From Bacilli bacterium (GTDB lineage Bacteria > Bacillota_I > Bacilli_A > RF39 > UBA660), in contig JAFUNE010000008.1 in the NCBI GenBank assembly GCA_017473105.1, forward strand, positions 124,001 to 188,000: a stretch of 64,000 bases of DNA. Reading direction: 5' to 3'. The notes below the pieces were generated by a model. That model was not told the DNA's origin, ran no database searches, and was given only the letters and a program-made list of their open reading frames with translations. Shown here piece by piece: positions 1 through 10,087 of the stretch. Both the position numbers and the translations under genes were made by a program. Numbering within the stretch: position 1 is the first letter of the stretch; each line of letters opens with the position of its first letter.

Positions 1-37
1 ATAACCATTCAGTTAAATTAGAAAGAAGGAAAAAATA

Positions 38-961
38 ATGAGCGAAACAATAAATAGAATACCTTCACATTATGTAAGTCAAACTTGTGCACAAATAATG
101 ATACCTTATTCTTCAACAATTACATTATTAAATAAAGATGGTATAGTATTTAATAAAGATAAAAGATATGATTTTATAAATAAATATTTAGAGAATGAAT
201 TAAGAAAAATATTTCCATATGACAATATACCAAATCATATTAAAAGACAAGGATTATTTGGAAATAAAATAAATCTTACTAATCAAATTTTAAATTTTGA
301 TGAACACTATATTTCAATATCTGATGGAGTTCCTATTGATAGATATGTTATAAAAGATGATTCAACTGCACTATTTATGACAAAAGTATTACCATATAAT
401 ATAAATGATGAATCAGAATATATAAATAAATATGAAACAATGACTAGAGAACAATTAAATAGCATTTTCAAACCAAGCAATGAATCAGAAAAAGTATATC
501 TTATAACATCATATGGAGAACTTTATCACTCACCTAACATGGGATATCTTAATGAAGAAGAATTACTTGAAGCAGAAAAAGAAAAATATATTAAAGAATT
601 AGAAAAAGCAAAACCACAATTTTCAAAAAATACAATTGAATTTTTAAAAACAAAAATTGAAAAAATGCAATTATCAGATTTGCAAAATATACCACTTCCA
701 CCACTTTGCTATATAGTTAGAATAGATGGAACAAATATAAAACTTCAACTAATTTATACTGAATTATTAAAAAGTAATCGTTATATGGTAACAATAAAAA
801 ATATACCATTAAATAAATATGTACTAGAACAATTTAAATATATGGCACCAAATATAATAGAATTAAAAGAGCCAAAAATACCATTAAGATTAAATCCAGG
901 TATTAAAAGACAAGATATTACTGAAGCAAAGCAAAAAATTTTAAGAATGAAGAATCTATAA
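38..961 (+). CDS. Hypothetical protein, 307 aa
   Basis: I do not recognise this protein. It is lysine- and isoleucine-rich with no signal peptide or membrane segment, so it is probably cytoplasmic. Residues about 175-215 are rich in Glu and Lys and look helical; a short proline stretch (IPLPPLCYIV) lies near residue 226. The start is supported by a purine-rich ribosome site (AGAAGGA) about eight bases upstream of ATG. It is one of only two + strand genes here and stands alone, convergent with trmK, with its own terminator directly after the stop. What precedes it lies outside the window, so membership in an upstream operon cannot be judged. Confidence 0.8.
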   Translation: MSETINRIPSHYVSQTCAQIMIPYSSTITLLNKDGIVFNKDKRYDFINKYLENELRKIFPYDNIPNHIKRQGLFGNKINLTNQILNFDEHYISISDGVPIDRYVIKDDSTALFMTKVLPYNINDESEYINKYETMTREQLNSIFKPSNESEKVYLITSYGELYHSPNMGYLNEEELLEAEKEKYIKELEKAKPQFSKNTIEFLKTKIEKMQLSDLQNIPLPPLCYIVRIDGTNIKLQLIYTELLKSNRYMVTIKNIPLNKYVLEQFKYMAPNIIELKEPKIPLRLNPGIKRQDITEAKQKILRMKNL

Positions 962-978
962 AAAGATTCTTTTTTTAT
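950..978 (+). terminator. Rho-independent terminator after the left-edge gene
   Basis: An 8-bp perfect stem (AAGAATCT/AGATTCTT) with a six-base loop is followed by a run of T. It overlaps the final codons and stop of the 307-aa gene and separates it from convergent trmK. Confidence 0.8.
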
Positions 979-994
979 ACAAAAAACATATAAA

Positions 995-1606
995 CTACAA
1001 AGAATTTATATGTTCTAACATTTTATCTACTTTTTCATTTTTATCTTTCGAAGTCTCTTTAATATTAGTATATTTTTTTCTTAAAAAATCAATATATTTA
1101 ATATACATACTCAAATCAACATGATTAACACCAAGTAATAATTCTTTCTCACTATATTCTCTATTTCCAGGAACAAATACAATTAAATTATAATATTTAT
1201 TCATATCATAAACTATTAATTCACTATCTACTTTATAATTTAATTCATTCATTTTTTCTCTTAAAATATTATGATAATTATTAGAAATAGTAATTATCTT
1301 TTTAAATCTAAGAGAAGTTTTATTTAAAATCTCAAGCATAGTATGAGTACCCATACCAGCAAGAACTAACGTATCAGCTTCTCCCTCATTAATATTATCA
1401 AGTCCATCTGACACTCTTAAATCAATATATTTATTTCTTCCCAAATCATGTCTTGCTCTATCAATAACATTTAGACTTCTATCACTTGCAATAGATTTTT
1501 GACCCCTACTAGCAAGCATAAGACCAAGTTTTGCTTGATCACACCCTACATCTACAACTTTATCTTCTTCACTAATAAATGAATATAAAGCTTCAATTCT
1601 ATTCAA
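995..1606 (-). CDS. trmK: TrmK-like tRNA (adenine-22 N1) methyltransferase
   Basis: A 203-residue class I SAM-dependent methyltransferase of the TrmK family, which methylates N1 of A22 in bacterial tRNA. The SAM-binding motif [12 protein letters not shown] is at about residues 17-28, and the family motif LAGMGTHTM at about residues 81-89. The C-terminal ~50 residues are the charged helical part usual in this family. The start is a TTG that overlaps the end of rpoD (ATTGAATAG), preceded by AAAGGA at good spacing, so translation is likely coupled to rpoD. The position right after rpoD is the Bacillus arrangement and supports the call. Confidence 0.88.
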   Translation of the reverse strand: MNRIEALYSFISEEDKVVDVGCDQAKLGLMLASRGQKSIASDRSLNVIDRARHDLGRNKYIDLRVSDGLDNINEGEADTLVLAGMGTHTMLEILNKTSLRFKKIITISNNYHNILREKMNELNYKVDSELIVYDMNKYYNLIVFVPGNREYSEKELLLGVNHVDLSMYIKYIDFLRKKYTNIKETSKDKNEKVDKMLEHINSL

Positions 1607-2690
1607 TTAAGAAATCCTTTAATTTCTTAGCTCTAGATGGGTGTCTTAATTTTCTAAGAGCTTTAGCTTCAATTTGTCTAATTCTTTCTCTAGTAACTTT
1701 AAATTGTTTACCAACTTCTTCTAAAGTATGACTAGAACCATCAAATAAACCAAATCTTAATTCTAATACTTCTTTTTCTCTTACAGTTAATGTATTTAAA
1801 ACCTCTCTTAACTCATCCTTTAATATTTCATAAGTAGCAAATTCTTCTGGAGACATTGTTCTCTCATCAGCAAGGAAATCTCCTAAATGAGAATCATCTT
1901 CTTCACCAATTGGAGTTTCTAAAGAAACAGGATCTTGACTAATCTTTCTAATTTCAGCGATTTTTTCTACTGAAAGACCCATTTTCTTAGAAAGTTCTTG
2001 ATCAGTTGGTTCTCTATTAAGTTCTAAAGTCATTTGACGTTCAATTCTTGCCATTTTGTTAATTGTTTCAACCATATGAACTGGAACTCTTATTGTTCTT
2101 GCTTGATCAGCTAAAGCACGAGTAATAGCTTGTCTAATCCACCAAGTCGCATATGTAGAAAATTTGTATCCTTTATCATAATCAAATTTTTCAACAGCCT
2201 TCATAAGACCAATATTTCCTTCTTGAATTAAATCTAAGAATAAAAGTCCACGACCAACATATCTCTTAGCAATTGAAACAACTAAACGAAGGTTAGATTC
2301 AGCAAGAATATTTTTAGCATGCTCATCTCCCTCAGCAACTCTTCTTGATAATTCTTGTTCTTCATCTAGTGTAAGAAGACTAATTTTACCAATTTCTTTA
2401 AGATACATTCTAACATTATCATTAACACTCATATCCTTACTTTCATCAGGTACATCATCAATGATAATTTCATCTCTTAAACTAGCTTCTCCACCATCTT
2501 CTTCATCTTCTGCTCTAACTTCAATTTGATTATCAGTTAAAACATTATATAACTCATCAAGTGCATTGCTATCTAAATCTAAATCAAGAGTTTTCTTAGC
2601 AAGTTGTTCATAAGTTAAATATCCTTGTTCCTTTCCTAAAGCAACTAATTCTTTGATTCTTTCATCAAATGTCTTAATATTGTTTACCAT
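1599..2690 (-). CDS. rpoD: RNA polymerase primary sigma factor RpoD (SigA)
   Basis: Housekeeping sigma factor, 363 aa, the usual length of Gram-positive SigA. Visible in order: region 1.1 (about residues 8-55), an acidic linker (56-86), region 1.2 ([10 protein letters not shown], 92-101), region 2 with the -10 recognition helix ([14 protein letters not shown], 183-196), region 3 (205-285) and region 4 with the -35 recognition helix ([14 protein letters not shown], 332-345). All canonical DNA-contact residues are present, unlike the five sigma-like paralogues at 58-64 kb, so this is the main sigma factor. It overlaps dnaG by 7 bases (ATGGTAA) and trmK by 8, indicating a coupled dnaG-rpoD-trmK operon. 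Ribosome site AAGGAAGTG. Confidence 0.98.
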   Translation of the reverse strand: MVNNIKTFDERIKELVALGKEQGYLTYEQLAKKTLDLDLDSNALDELYNVLTDNQIEVRAEDEEDGGEASLRDEIIIDDVPDESKDMSVNDNVRMYLKEIGKISLLTLDEEQELSRRVAEGDEHAKNILAESNLRLVVSIAKRYVGRGLLFLDLIQEGNIGLMKAVEKFDYDKGYKFSTYATWWIRQAITRALADQARTIRVPVHMVETINKMARIERQMTLELNREPTDQELSKKMGLSVEKIAEIRKISQDPVSLETPIGEEDDSHLGDFLADERTMSPEEFATYEILKDELREVLNTLTVREKEVLELRFGLFDGSSHTLEEVGKQFKVTRERIRQIEAKALRKLRHPSRAKKLKDFLIE

Positions 2691-4417
2691 TTTAACACTT
2701 CCTTATTAATATTTTCTATTTTTTTAGCTATTTCTATTTTTTTATTTATATCTAAAGTCTCTTTCATTTCCTGTTTAAGACTTGATATTCTTTGTTTAAC
2801 ACTATACTCCTTTATAGTATTTATATAAGAATCTAACTCGTCCTTACTATACTCATCATTATTCGGATATTTCATAATTTCTTTTAATATTACATTAATA
2901 TCATCAAATTCACTTATATAATCTATAAAATCACTATATTCAAAATAACCATAATCATTTCTAAACTCTATTATCTTATAAGCAAGTTTTGACATATTAT
3001 CATTAATTAAATATCCTAGTGAACTTTCAAATTCATTAATAACTTCATCATAATGAAGCATCAAATATAAAATCCTAATTTCACTTATATCATACTTATT
3101 ATATCTTTTATTCTTAACTTCTGATTTAACTTCTACTTTTTTTCGTACTCTATCTTTAAGCTTACCTTTTATAACAGAATCTGATATACCAAATTCACGA
3201 GAAATTTCATTTATTTTAAGTTCTCTTAATATATCATCATCTATATTATTTAATGATTCAATTGCTTGATTAATATACTTACTAATCTCAACTGAATCAC
3301 TCATATTTCTATTACGTCTTAAATATTTTAATTTAAAATCAATAAATGAAATTCTATTTTTATATGCTAAATCAAAAGCATCCCTTCCCTTATTAACAAT
3401 ATATTCATCACTATCTTTATAGTCATCAAATACTATTACAGATACATCAATATTATTTTTAATAAGTTCGTCTCCGATACTTACTGTAGCACTCTTACCT
3501 GCATTATCTTGATCAAGATTTAATACAACTCTACATTTATAACTTTTTATTTTTTCTAAATGTTCTTTAGTAAAAGCAGTACCCATCAGAGCTACTACGT
3601 TTTTATAACCTATTGAAGACATCCTTATAGTATCCATAAACCCTTCAGTAATAATTATCTCTTTAGATTTTTTTATTTCTTGAAGTGAATTATTAATATT
3701 ATAAAGAACATTACCTTTTTTAAATATAATAGTTTCTTTAGTATTTAAATATTTAGGTTGAGTATTATCATTTAAATCATCTCTTAAATATTTTCTACCA
3801 GAAAAAGCTATTACATTTCTATCTTCATCAATAACCGGAAATATAATTCTATTTTGAAATGTATCATAAATATTTCCACTTATTTCTTTAGATATATCAA
3901 CACTTAATAAAGATACTTCATCATATTTTTTTAAAAGCATGCTAGATAACTTATTACCTGTTGAAAGACCTATATTAAATTCATTAATTAATTCTTTAGT
4001 AAGTCCTCTATCAGTTAAATATTTATATGCTTCAGTTCCAACACTAGATATTAAATTATTTTTATAATACTTTAATGCAGTATCATTAATATCATAATAT
4101 TTATCGTAAGCACTTTGTTTTTTAGGAGTATCAAGAGTAATATTAATACCTGCATTTTCAGCAAGAATTTTTATAGCTTCTTGAAAAGATATATTATTAT
4201 ACTTTTGAACAAAAGTAATTACATTTCCACTCTCTCCACAACTAAAACATTTATAAATTTGTTTATCACCATTAACACTAAACGAAGGTGAATGATCATT
4301 GTGAAAAGGACATAATGCTTTATTTTTTTCATTTAAATTAATATATCCTCCAATGACATCTACAATATCATTCTTAGACTTAATTTCATTAATTAATTCT
4401 TGACTTATAAATGCCAT
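2684..4417 (-). CDS. dnaG: DNA primase DnaG
   Basis: Synthesises RNA primers for DNA replication. A CHC2-type zinc finger is at residues 36-60 (C36, H39, C57, C60). The catalytic TOPRIM core shows EGFMD (258-262) and [10 protein letters not shown] (301-310), with the acidic metal ligands in place. The ~200-residue C-terminal helical part would carry the DnaB-helicase interaction domain; it is poorly conserved, as is usual. At 577 aa the length is normal. Ribosome site ATGGAGG lies before ATG. It is the first gene of the dnaG-rpoD-trmK operon, the classic macromolecular-synthesis arrangement of Firmicutes (rpsU not present). Confidence 0.97.
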   Translation of the reverse strand: MAFISQELINEIKSKNDIVDVIGGYINLNEKNKALCPFHNDHSPSFSVNGDKQIYKCFSCGESGNVITFVQKYNNISFQEAIKILAENAGINITLDTPKKQSAYDKYYDINDTALKYYKNNLISSVGTEAYKYLTDRGLTKELINEFNIGLSTGNKLSSMLLKKYDEVSLLSVDISKEISGNIYDTFQNRIIFPVIDEDRNVIAFSGRKYLRDDLNDNTQPKYLNTKETIIFKKGNVLYNINNSLQEIKKSKEIIITEGFMDTIRMSSIGYKNVVALMGTAFTKEHLEKIKSYKCRVVLNLDQDNAGKSATVSIGDELIKNNIDVSVIVFDDYKDSDEYIVNKGRDAFDLAYKNRISFIDFKLKYLRRNRNMSDSVEISKYINQAIESLNNIDDDILRELKINEISREFGISDSVIKGKLKDRVRKKVEVKSEVKNKRYNKYDISEIRILYLMLHYDEVINEFESSLGYLINDNMSKLAYKIIEFRNDYGYFEYSDFIDYISEFDDINVILKEIMKYPNNDEYSKDELDSYINTIKEYSVKQRISSLKQEMKETLDINKKIEIAKKIENINKEVLKW

Positions 4418-4456
4418 TTTGCTGCCTCCATTTATTTATATACGATAAAAAAAACG

Positions 4457-4492
4457 AAAACACTACTTTTTTTTAAATAAAATTAGTATTTT
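4457..4492 (-). terminator. Possible weak terminator between the coiled-coil gene and dnaG
   Basis: A 9-bp stem (one G-U pair) with a long A/T loop is followed on the minus strand by TTTTCG and a run of eight T. It sits downstream of the 4505-5500 gene and upstream of dnaG. The loop is long, so the call is tentative. Confidence 0.4.
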
Positions 4493-4504
4493 TTACATTT
4501 TTTA

Positions 4505-5500
4505 TTATTTTAATATCCTTTGATATCTCTTTCTTAAACCAAGTTCCATAATTTCATCCATATGATCATATAAATGTGCAAATTCCATTTCATAACTTCT
4601 ACCTTTATCTTGAACTATGTAAGTAAATCCATAATCCATGAAAAATGGTCTTAAAATTCTATCTTGCCATCTCTCAGCTCTATATGCAATTATTCTAGAA
4701 CCACATACAGATACTTGCATCCATCCAAGTTTTTCAACAGCAAATGATTCATCATAATCTCCACTTCTTACACCATATAAGCTCAAATAATCACTATATA
4801 TTTTTTGAATACGATTATACGAATCAATATCAAATTCTTCAAGTCCAGCCATAAACGTTTTAACTAATGAACTATGATCTTGTCTTCTTGGCGAACCACC
4901 CATATAAGCATCTGATGTTTCATTATATTGGCTAATTAATAAACCATTAGGTAAAACCCATCCTCTAAAATTTCCATTAGCTTGTTTTGTAGTGATATCA
5001 GATAAAAATTTACCAATGATTTTCTTTATTCTTTCTTCTTTTTCACGTTCACGTCTTTCTCTCTCAAGTCTCTCTCTTTCGATTCTCTCACGTTCACGTT
5101 TTTCTCTTTCAAGTCTTTCATTCTCTTCTCTTTGCTTCTTTTCTTCTTCTGTTTCAACTTTAGTTTGACTACCAATAGAATTAGATTTTATTTTACTAAC
5201 AGAACCAAGTAATTCTTTCGTTAAAAATAAAAGATCTTGATATGATAAATCAATTCCCAAATTTCTTGCATTAACAACAAATTCATTTAATGCTTTAAAT
5301 TGTCTATCACTTAATAAACCTAAATATAATCTTAATTCTCTTAATTTATCATCAGATAAAGTTAATTTAATAGTATCTCTAGAAATCTTTCCATAAGATT
5401 TATAATAACTATTATCAATTTGATAATCATAAATTTTTTCATCTTTATAAATATAAATATTCTCACCCTTATATTTATTATATAATAATTCTTTATTCAC
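4505..5500 (-). CDS. Hypothetical protein with Glu/Arg-rich coiled-coil linker, 331 aa
   Basis: I do not recognise the family. The N-terminal ~110 residues form a small mixed domain, ending in a Ser/Asn-rich stretch. Residues about 117-162 are an almost pure Glu/Arg/Lys helix built of repeated ERERxERE units, typical of a single alpha-helix or coiled coil. The C-terminal ~165 residues form a globular domain with conserved-looking aromatics (GWVLPNGLLIS, FFMDYGFTYI). No signal peptide or membrane span. The start is GTG, chosen because a G-run ribosome site (AGGGGGG) lies about eight bases upstream. It has its own strong promoter and is separate from dnaG. Confidence 0.8.
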   Translation of the reverse strand: MNKELLYNKYKGENIYIYKDEKIYDYQIDNSYYKSYGKISRDTIKLTLSDDKLRELRLYLGLLSDRQFKALNEFVVNARNLGIDLSYQDLLFLTKELLGSVSKIKSNSIGSQTKVETEEEKKQREENERLEREKRERERIERERLERERREREKEERIKKIIGKFLSDITTKQANGNFRGWVLPNGLLISQYNETSDAYMGGSPRRQDHSSLVKTFMAGLEEFDIDSYNRIQKIYSDYLSLYGVRSGDYDESFAVEKLGWMQVSVCGSRIIAYRAERWQDRILRPFFMDYGFTYIVQDKGRSYEMEFAHLYDHMDEIMELGLRKRYQRILK

Positions 5501-5528
5501 TTATTTAGCCCCCCTAAACAAGTGAATA

Positions 5529-5557
5529 TTATACCATATTAACAGCAAAAAGTCAAT
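5529..5557 (-). promoter_or_regulatory. Sigma-A promoter for the coiled-coil gene
   Basis: TTGACT (5557-5552), a 17-base spacer and TATAAT (5534-5529), read on the minus strand. TG one base before the -10 makes it an extended -10 (TGGTATAAT). Transcription would start about 22 bases before the GTG start. Confidence 0.8.
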
Positions 5558-5585
5558 TTTAGAATACATATAACACATCACAAAA

Positions 5586-5612
5586 AAAGTATTGAATAAA
5601 ATTCAACACTTT
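5586..5612 (-). terminator. Terminator of the large glycine-rich surface gene
   Basis: A 12-bp stem (AAAGTGTTGAAT/ATTCAATACTTT with one G-U pair) with a three-base loop, followed on the minus strand by seven T, lies just after the stop codon at 5619. Confidence 0.85.
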
Positions 5613-5618
5613 TTATAT

Positions 5619-7705
5619 TTATCGTTTGTTACGAATTATAACAATACCTGAACCGCCAGAATAAGCACCACCGGCTCCACCGTCTCCAGTATTCAATCCG
5701 CCATGGGTAAAGCTTCCACCAGAAACAGTTGAACCATCTCCACCTTTAGAATATAATTTGCCAGAATTTTCACCAAATTCTCTTGTAGTTGAACCCTGTC
5801 CTGTACCAGGAAATGAACCCGCTCCACCATTTCCATTAGTACCTCCAAGACCAGGAGTAGAAGGAGATTGTTCAGAATGTCCAGCAGCAACTCCGGCACC
5901 ACCACCAGAGCCACCGTTTCCACCTTTTAGCGAACCAATCATGTAACCTCCGTTACCACCACCTTGACCACCAGATGCAGTTAGTCCAAATGCACTTGAA
6001 GAACCACCATTTCCACCACCAGTACTACCACTTGAACCACCATTTCCGACAATTATTTCATATTTCTTACTTTTTTCTACAGATACATTTCTTTTTGTTT
6101 TAGTGTAACCACCACCGCCTCCGCCGTTATGATTACCATAAAAAGAAGTACCTCCTCCTCCTCCAACACAAAATACATCAATACCATTTGAAGCATTACC
6201 TAAATTTTTGAATGTAAGTGTACCAGAAGATAAAAATTTTATTTTCCAATTCCCAGTTAAATCACTTTTTTTATTGCCACTATCATCAACAATTTCATAA
6301 GTTCCTGTATATGAGAAATATGGATTAGGTTTACTTGGTCTTATAACAACAATACCTGAACCACCAGAAAAACTACCGCCGGCTCCTCCATTACCAGTAT
6401 TTACATCACCATTACGCATATTACCGCCAGAACTATGTCCATCGCCACCTTCTGCATATAATATACCAGTCGATTCCCCAAATTCTCTTGTTGTTGTTCC
6501 TTGTCCAGTACCTGGAAATGAACCTCTTCCACCATTTCCATTTGTACCACCAAGACCTGGAGTAGAAGCAGATTGCTCTGTATGTCCAGCAGCAGATCCT
6601 GCTCCACCACCAGAGCCGCCATTTCCACCTTTTAGCGAACCAACCATGTAGCCTCCCTTACCTGCACCCTCACCACCGGCTGCAGATAAACCAAATGCTG
6701 TTGTTTCCCCACCAGATTCAGCTGTTGTTCCACCACCTGAACCACCAGGACCAATAAATATATCATATTCATGATTTAACTGTAATGACATTTCTTTTTT
6801 AGTTGTGGTATAACCACCGCCACCGCCTCCACTATGAACGCCGTAGCTAGCACCACCACCGCCTCCTCCTACAAGGAATACGTCAAATCCATTTGTAGCA
6901 GAACCAAAATTTTTAAATACTAATTTACCCTCAGTTAAGAAACGTATCTTCCAATCTCCGTTTAAGTCATTAATTTGATTACCATTATTATCAACTATTT
7001 CATAATTACCTGTATATGTAAAATATGGATTTGTGTTACTTTGTCGTATTACAACAACACCAGAACCACCATTATAACCACCACCGGCACCACCATTTCC
7101 AGTATTTGCACCACCAGCAGCTATAGTTCCACCAGAATTTGCTCCGTCTCCACCTTTAGCGTATAATGCACCAGTAGTTTCTTCGAATTCTCTTGTTGTT
7201 GTTCCTTGACCAGTACCAGTAAATGAACCTTTGCCACCATGTCCATCAGTACCACCAAGACCTGGAGTAGAAGGAGATTGCTCTGCATGTCCAGCAGCAG
7301 AACCAGCTCCTCCACCAGAGCCACCATTTCCACCTTTTAGAGGACCGACCATATAGCCACCGCCTCCACCACCGCCGCCTCCGGCAGCAGTTAAACCAAA
7401 CGCTGTAGTAGGATCACCAGAATTACCATTAGTACTTCCACCAATTCCACCTTTACCAATACTAATATGATAAGATTCATTCGCAGTAATAGTTTTACCA
7501 TTTTCAGAAGTAGTATATCCACCACCGCCTCCACCACTGTGAACACCGTAGTTAGCACCACTTCCACCGCCTCCTACCAAGAAGACGTCAAATTGAAAAC
7601 CACGAGTAAATATCAAATCACCAGTTGTTAAATATTTAACTCTCCATTTTCCATTTCCATCATCAATAACTTGACAATTACCTGAATACTCCATTACATA
7701 AGGAG
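5619..7705 (-). repeat. Three tandem ~700-bp glycine-rich coding units
   Basis: Unit boundaries are near 7705, 7040, 6335 and 5619. The units share long near-identical blocks (for example the one containing KGGNGGSGGGAG, and the GLGGT..G block with TGQGTTTREF), pointing to duplication and continuing homogenisation within this gene. Confidence 0.85.
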
Positions 7706-9983
7706 CACTTCCAACAGTTTTATTAGCACACTTATAAGAATTTAACACAGTATTATTTTGTTTCCACTTAGCATAAAATATCTTTTTATTTGTTTTATTA
7801 ACAGAAGGAGAAAATGAGAAACTACTTCCTGCAGCACGACTTGTACCAGATGTTGAATCTTCTTTCCACTCAACAAATTCATAACCAGATTTTGTAAATC
7901 CATTATAAGCTAATGTAAAAGTATGATTAGTTTCATTTGCACCATAATTAGTATTATTTTTACCATAACCTGAATTATAATACTGAGTATCAGTTTGATT
8001 AGACATTGTTCCTGTTCCCGTATTAGGTTTATACTCAAGAGACAATGTTCTCTTATATACACTTCTTGTATATGGCCATGTATTATATGGGATTTTGTAT
8101 TCAGTACCAGCAAGTCCTGCTTCAAATGTAATAGAACTATTTGCCTCACTATTTCCACATTTATAACCTATAAATGTCCATGTATCTATATTTACTTCAT
8201 TAGGAATACTTACTTTTGTTAAATATGAATTTGTTATTCCATATGGATTCCAATATTGAATAGATTCTGCAAAAGATTTTACTGGCGCAACACCACCATT
8301 AAAATGCATATTTCTTTTACCTATAGCATATAAACTTAAATTACCAGCAATATTATATGTAAAAGATTTTTTATTAGAATAATTTATATCAAATTTATTA
8401 CTTGCATTAGGTGTTGCATCCTTATCTGTTGTCCATCCATAAAAACTCCATCCATAATTTCCATGTTCTGTAGTTTTTAGAGTTGCTTGTTCATCTTGAT
8501 AACTATATGGGAATGGTTTATTAAATGATGCAAAATCAGTTAAAACACAAGTTTCATTATATTTACAAGTTGATGTTCCAATAGAAGCAACTCCTACAGT
8601 TGAACTTGCTTTTCCCATATAATAAGTAATAGTATATGTCTTTGGTTCATACTTAGCATATAGTGTTATATCATGATAAGCAGAGTTAACTTTTTCTTTA
8701 TCAAGCACTTCTCCACCATCAGTTAAACTCCAACCACTAAATGTATATCCTGTTTTAGTTGGTGTACAATATGTTGATTCTTTATATTTCTTATTATATT
8801 TTATTCTTCCTTTATCACATCCAGTACCACCTTTATTATTATAAGTTACATTAAATTCATCTTGTTGATATACAAAATCTACGAATGTATCTTCTTGAGT
8901 TACTTCTACATTACCATCAAATGGTAAAGTTTTTTTACTATCTTCTACCCAAACTTCAACTAAACTATATTTTTCTTGATTTTCACCTATAGTTTGCTCC
9001 ATTGTTTCTGGAAAATCTACTTTCATAGTTTCAAAAGTATATCCTATTATTTTTTGTTCCTCAATACCAGTCATTTTTACACCATTATGACTCTTTTCAT
9101 TTTCATTTTTTCCTGGTACAAATCTATAAAAATTAGAAACAATTGCATGTTTTTCAACTGTATAAACAATATTTATAGTAAGATTCTTAGAAGGTAAACC
9201 AGTAATATCATATACAGTTTTATTATTTTCTTTTCTTTCTTTATACTTAATATTTTCTCCGCCGACTTTTAAGACTGGCTTATATGTATTACCATTTCTT
9301 GTATGAAGAATTGTTTCAATTTCAAATAAAACATCATCATCTTCATCTAACAATTCAGACTCCTTAACAGTATGTGTTTTTCTTGGACTTATTTCCATAC
9401 CACCTAAATCATTTTCAACATGTTTTACAGTTACAGTATAAGTTTCTTCTCTATTTGTAGCATTACTACCATCAAAGCATCCCTTAAATAACTCTTCAAT
9501 CTTTACATTTTTATCTTGAGTTTTATAAGCATCTTCACATTTAACATAAGAATATGAGTCACTCGTCAAATTAGACTTCTTATCTATTTCATAAATAACT
9601 ACACCTTGACAAGGAGTACCTGAATAAACTAACTCTTCTGAATAATAATCTAAATCTTTAATGTCGCTTACACAAATATATTTATATATTTTATTGTCTT
9701 TAATAATATCAGAATAATTTGTTTTATCTTCATCACTTAACGCAAGATCTTGATAATAAAATTTGCATTTTCTTTTCTTATCGTAGTCTATTGCATCTTT
9801 ACAATAATCGTCAAGCAAAATATCACCAGCTTCTACAAGTTTATTCTCCTGTATTACCATTGCTTGAATTCTACTTGAATTAAACTTTTTAATTACCGCT
9901 GGAGCTGCAATCAATCCAATAATCGCCATTATTGCAATAGCTGCAACAATTTCTACCAATGTAAAACCTTTTCTATTCTTCAT
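5619..9983 (-). CDS. Giant prepilin-like surface protein with InlB-type and three glycine-rich repeats, 1454 aa
   Basis: Start chosen at ATG 9983 (ribosome site AGGTGA) rather than an in-frame start 11 codons upstream. The N-terminus is a class III prepilin signal: KNRKG then FTLVE, with predicted cleavage between G6 and F7, then a hydrophobic helix. Next come about 150 residues of pilin-like sequence with cysteines, a MucBP-like stretch (TVTVKHVENDLGG), and two Listeria/Bacteroides-type repeats near residues 377-447 and 645-740 (GYTFSGWS and GYEFVEWKE, each ending YAKW/YAKY-like). The last ~690 residues are three tandem ~230-residue units. Each has a beta-rich lead (YTGxYEIVDxxGN) and a glycine-rich sheet (DVFLVGGGGG...SGVVVIR). 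An exported, surface-exposed adhesin is inferred. It has no LPxTG-type anchor. The pilin call rests on the N-terminus only; no pilus machinery is nearby. Confidence 0.85.
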   Translation of the reverse strand: MKNRKGFTLVEIVAAIAIMAIIGLIAAPAVIKKFNSSRIQAMVIQENKLVEAGDILLDDYCKDAIDYDKKRKCKFYYQDLALSDEDKTNYSDIIKDNKIYKYICVSDIKDLDYYSEELVYSGTPCQGVVIYEIDKKSNLTSDSYSYVKCEDAYKTQDKNVKIEELFKGCFDGSNATNREETYTVTVKHVENDLGGMEISPRKTHTVKESELLDEDDDVLFEIETILHTRNGNTYKPVLKVGGENIKYKERKENNKTVYDITGLPSKNLTINIVYTVEKHAIVSNFYRFVPGKNENEKSHNGVKMTGIEEQKIIGYTFETMKVDFPETMEQTIGENQEKYSLVEVWVEDSKKTLPFDGNVEVTQEDTFVDFVYQQDEFNVTYNNKGGTGCDKGRIKYNKKYKESTYCTPTKTGYTFSGWSLTDGGEVLDKEKVNSAYHDITLYAKYEPKTYTITYYMGKASSTVGVASIGTSTCKYNETCVLTDFASFNKPFPYSYQDEQATLKTTEHGNYGWSFYGWTTDKDATPNASNKFDINYSNKKSFTYNIAGNLSLYAIGKRNMHFNGGVAPVKSFAESIQYWNPYGITNSYLTKVSIPNEVNIDTWTFIGYKCGNSEANSSITFEAGLAGTEYKIPYNTWPYTRSVYKRTLSLEYKPNTGTGTMSNQTDTQYYNSGYGKNNTNYGANETNHTFTLAYNGFTKSGYEFVEWKEDSTSGTSRAAGSSFSFSPSVNKTNKKIFYAKWKQNNTVLNSYKCANKTVGSAPYVMEYSGNCQVIDDGNGKWRVKYLTTGDLIFTRGFQFDVFLVGGGGSGANYGVHSGGGGGGYTTSENGKTITANESYHISIGKGGIGGSTNGNSGDPTTAFGLTAAGGGGGGGGGYMVGPLKGGNGGSGGGAGSAAGHAEQSPSTPGLGGTDGHGGKGSFTGTGQGTTTREFEETTGALYAKGGDGANSGGTIAAGGANTGNGGAGGGYNGGSGVVVIRQSNTNPYFTYTGNYEIVDNNGNQINDLNGDWKIRFLTEGKLVFKNFGSATNGFDVFLVGGGGGGASYGVHSGGGGGGYTTTKKEMSLQLNHEYDIFIGPGGSGGGTTAESGGETTAFGLSAAGGEGAGKGGYMVGSLKGGNGGSGGGAGSAAGHTEQSASTPGLGGTNGNGGRGSFPGTGQGTTTREFGESTGILYAEGGDGHSSGGNMRNGDVNTGNGGAGGSFSGGSGIVVIRPSKPNPYFSYTGTYEIVDDSGNKKSDLTGNWKIKFLSSGTLTFKNLGNASNGIDVFCVGGGGGTSFYGNHNGGGGGGYTKTKRNVSVEKSKKYEIIVGNGGSSGSTGGGNGGSSSAFGLTASGGQGGGNGGYMIGSLKGGNGGSGGGAGVAAGHSEQSPSTPGLGGTNGNGGAGSFPGTGQGSTTREFGENSGKLYSKGGDGSTVSGGSFTHGGLNTGDGGAGGAYSGGSGIVIIRNKR

Positions 9984-10002
9984 ATAATCACCTATTATAT
10001 TA

Positions 10003-10011
10003 ATTATATCA
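10003..10011 (-). promoter_or_regulatory. Extended -10 promoter for the giant surface gene
   Basis: TGATATAAT on the minus strand, 19 bases before the ATG at 9983. The -35 region is poor (TTTAAT), consistent with an extended -10 promoter. Confidence 0.6.
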
Positions 10012-10057
10012 CGCACACTTATTTTATTAAATAAATATTTTAAAAAAAATTACAAAA

Positions 10058-10087
10058 AAATAGAAATAAAATAATTTATTTCTATTT
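10058..10087 (-). terminator. Terminator of the hrcA-dnaJ heat-shock operon
   Basis: A perfect 13-bp stem (AAATAGAAATAAA and complement) with a four-base loop, followed on the minus strand by TTTTTTTGTAATTTT, lies at the end of dnaJ. Confidence 0.85.

Noticed and set aside
5619..9983. Phage tail fibre or prophage remnant because of glycine-rich repeats
   Set aside because: No other phage genes nearby; the protein begins with a prepilin signal and carries InlB-type repeats, which fits a surface adhesin.
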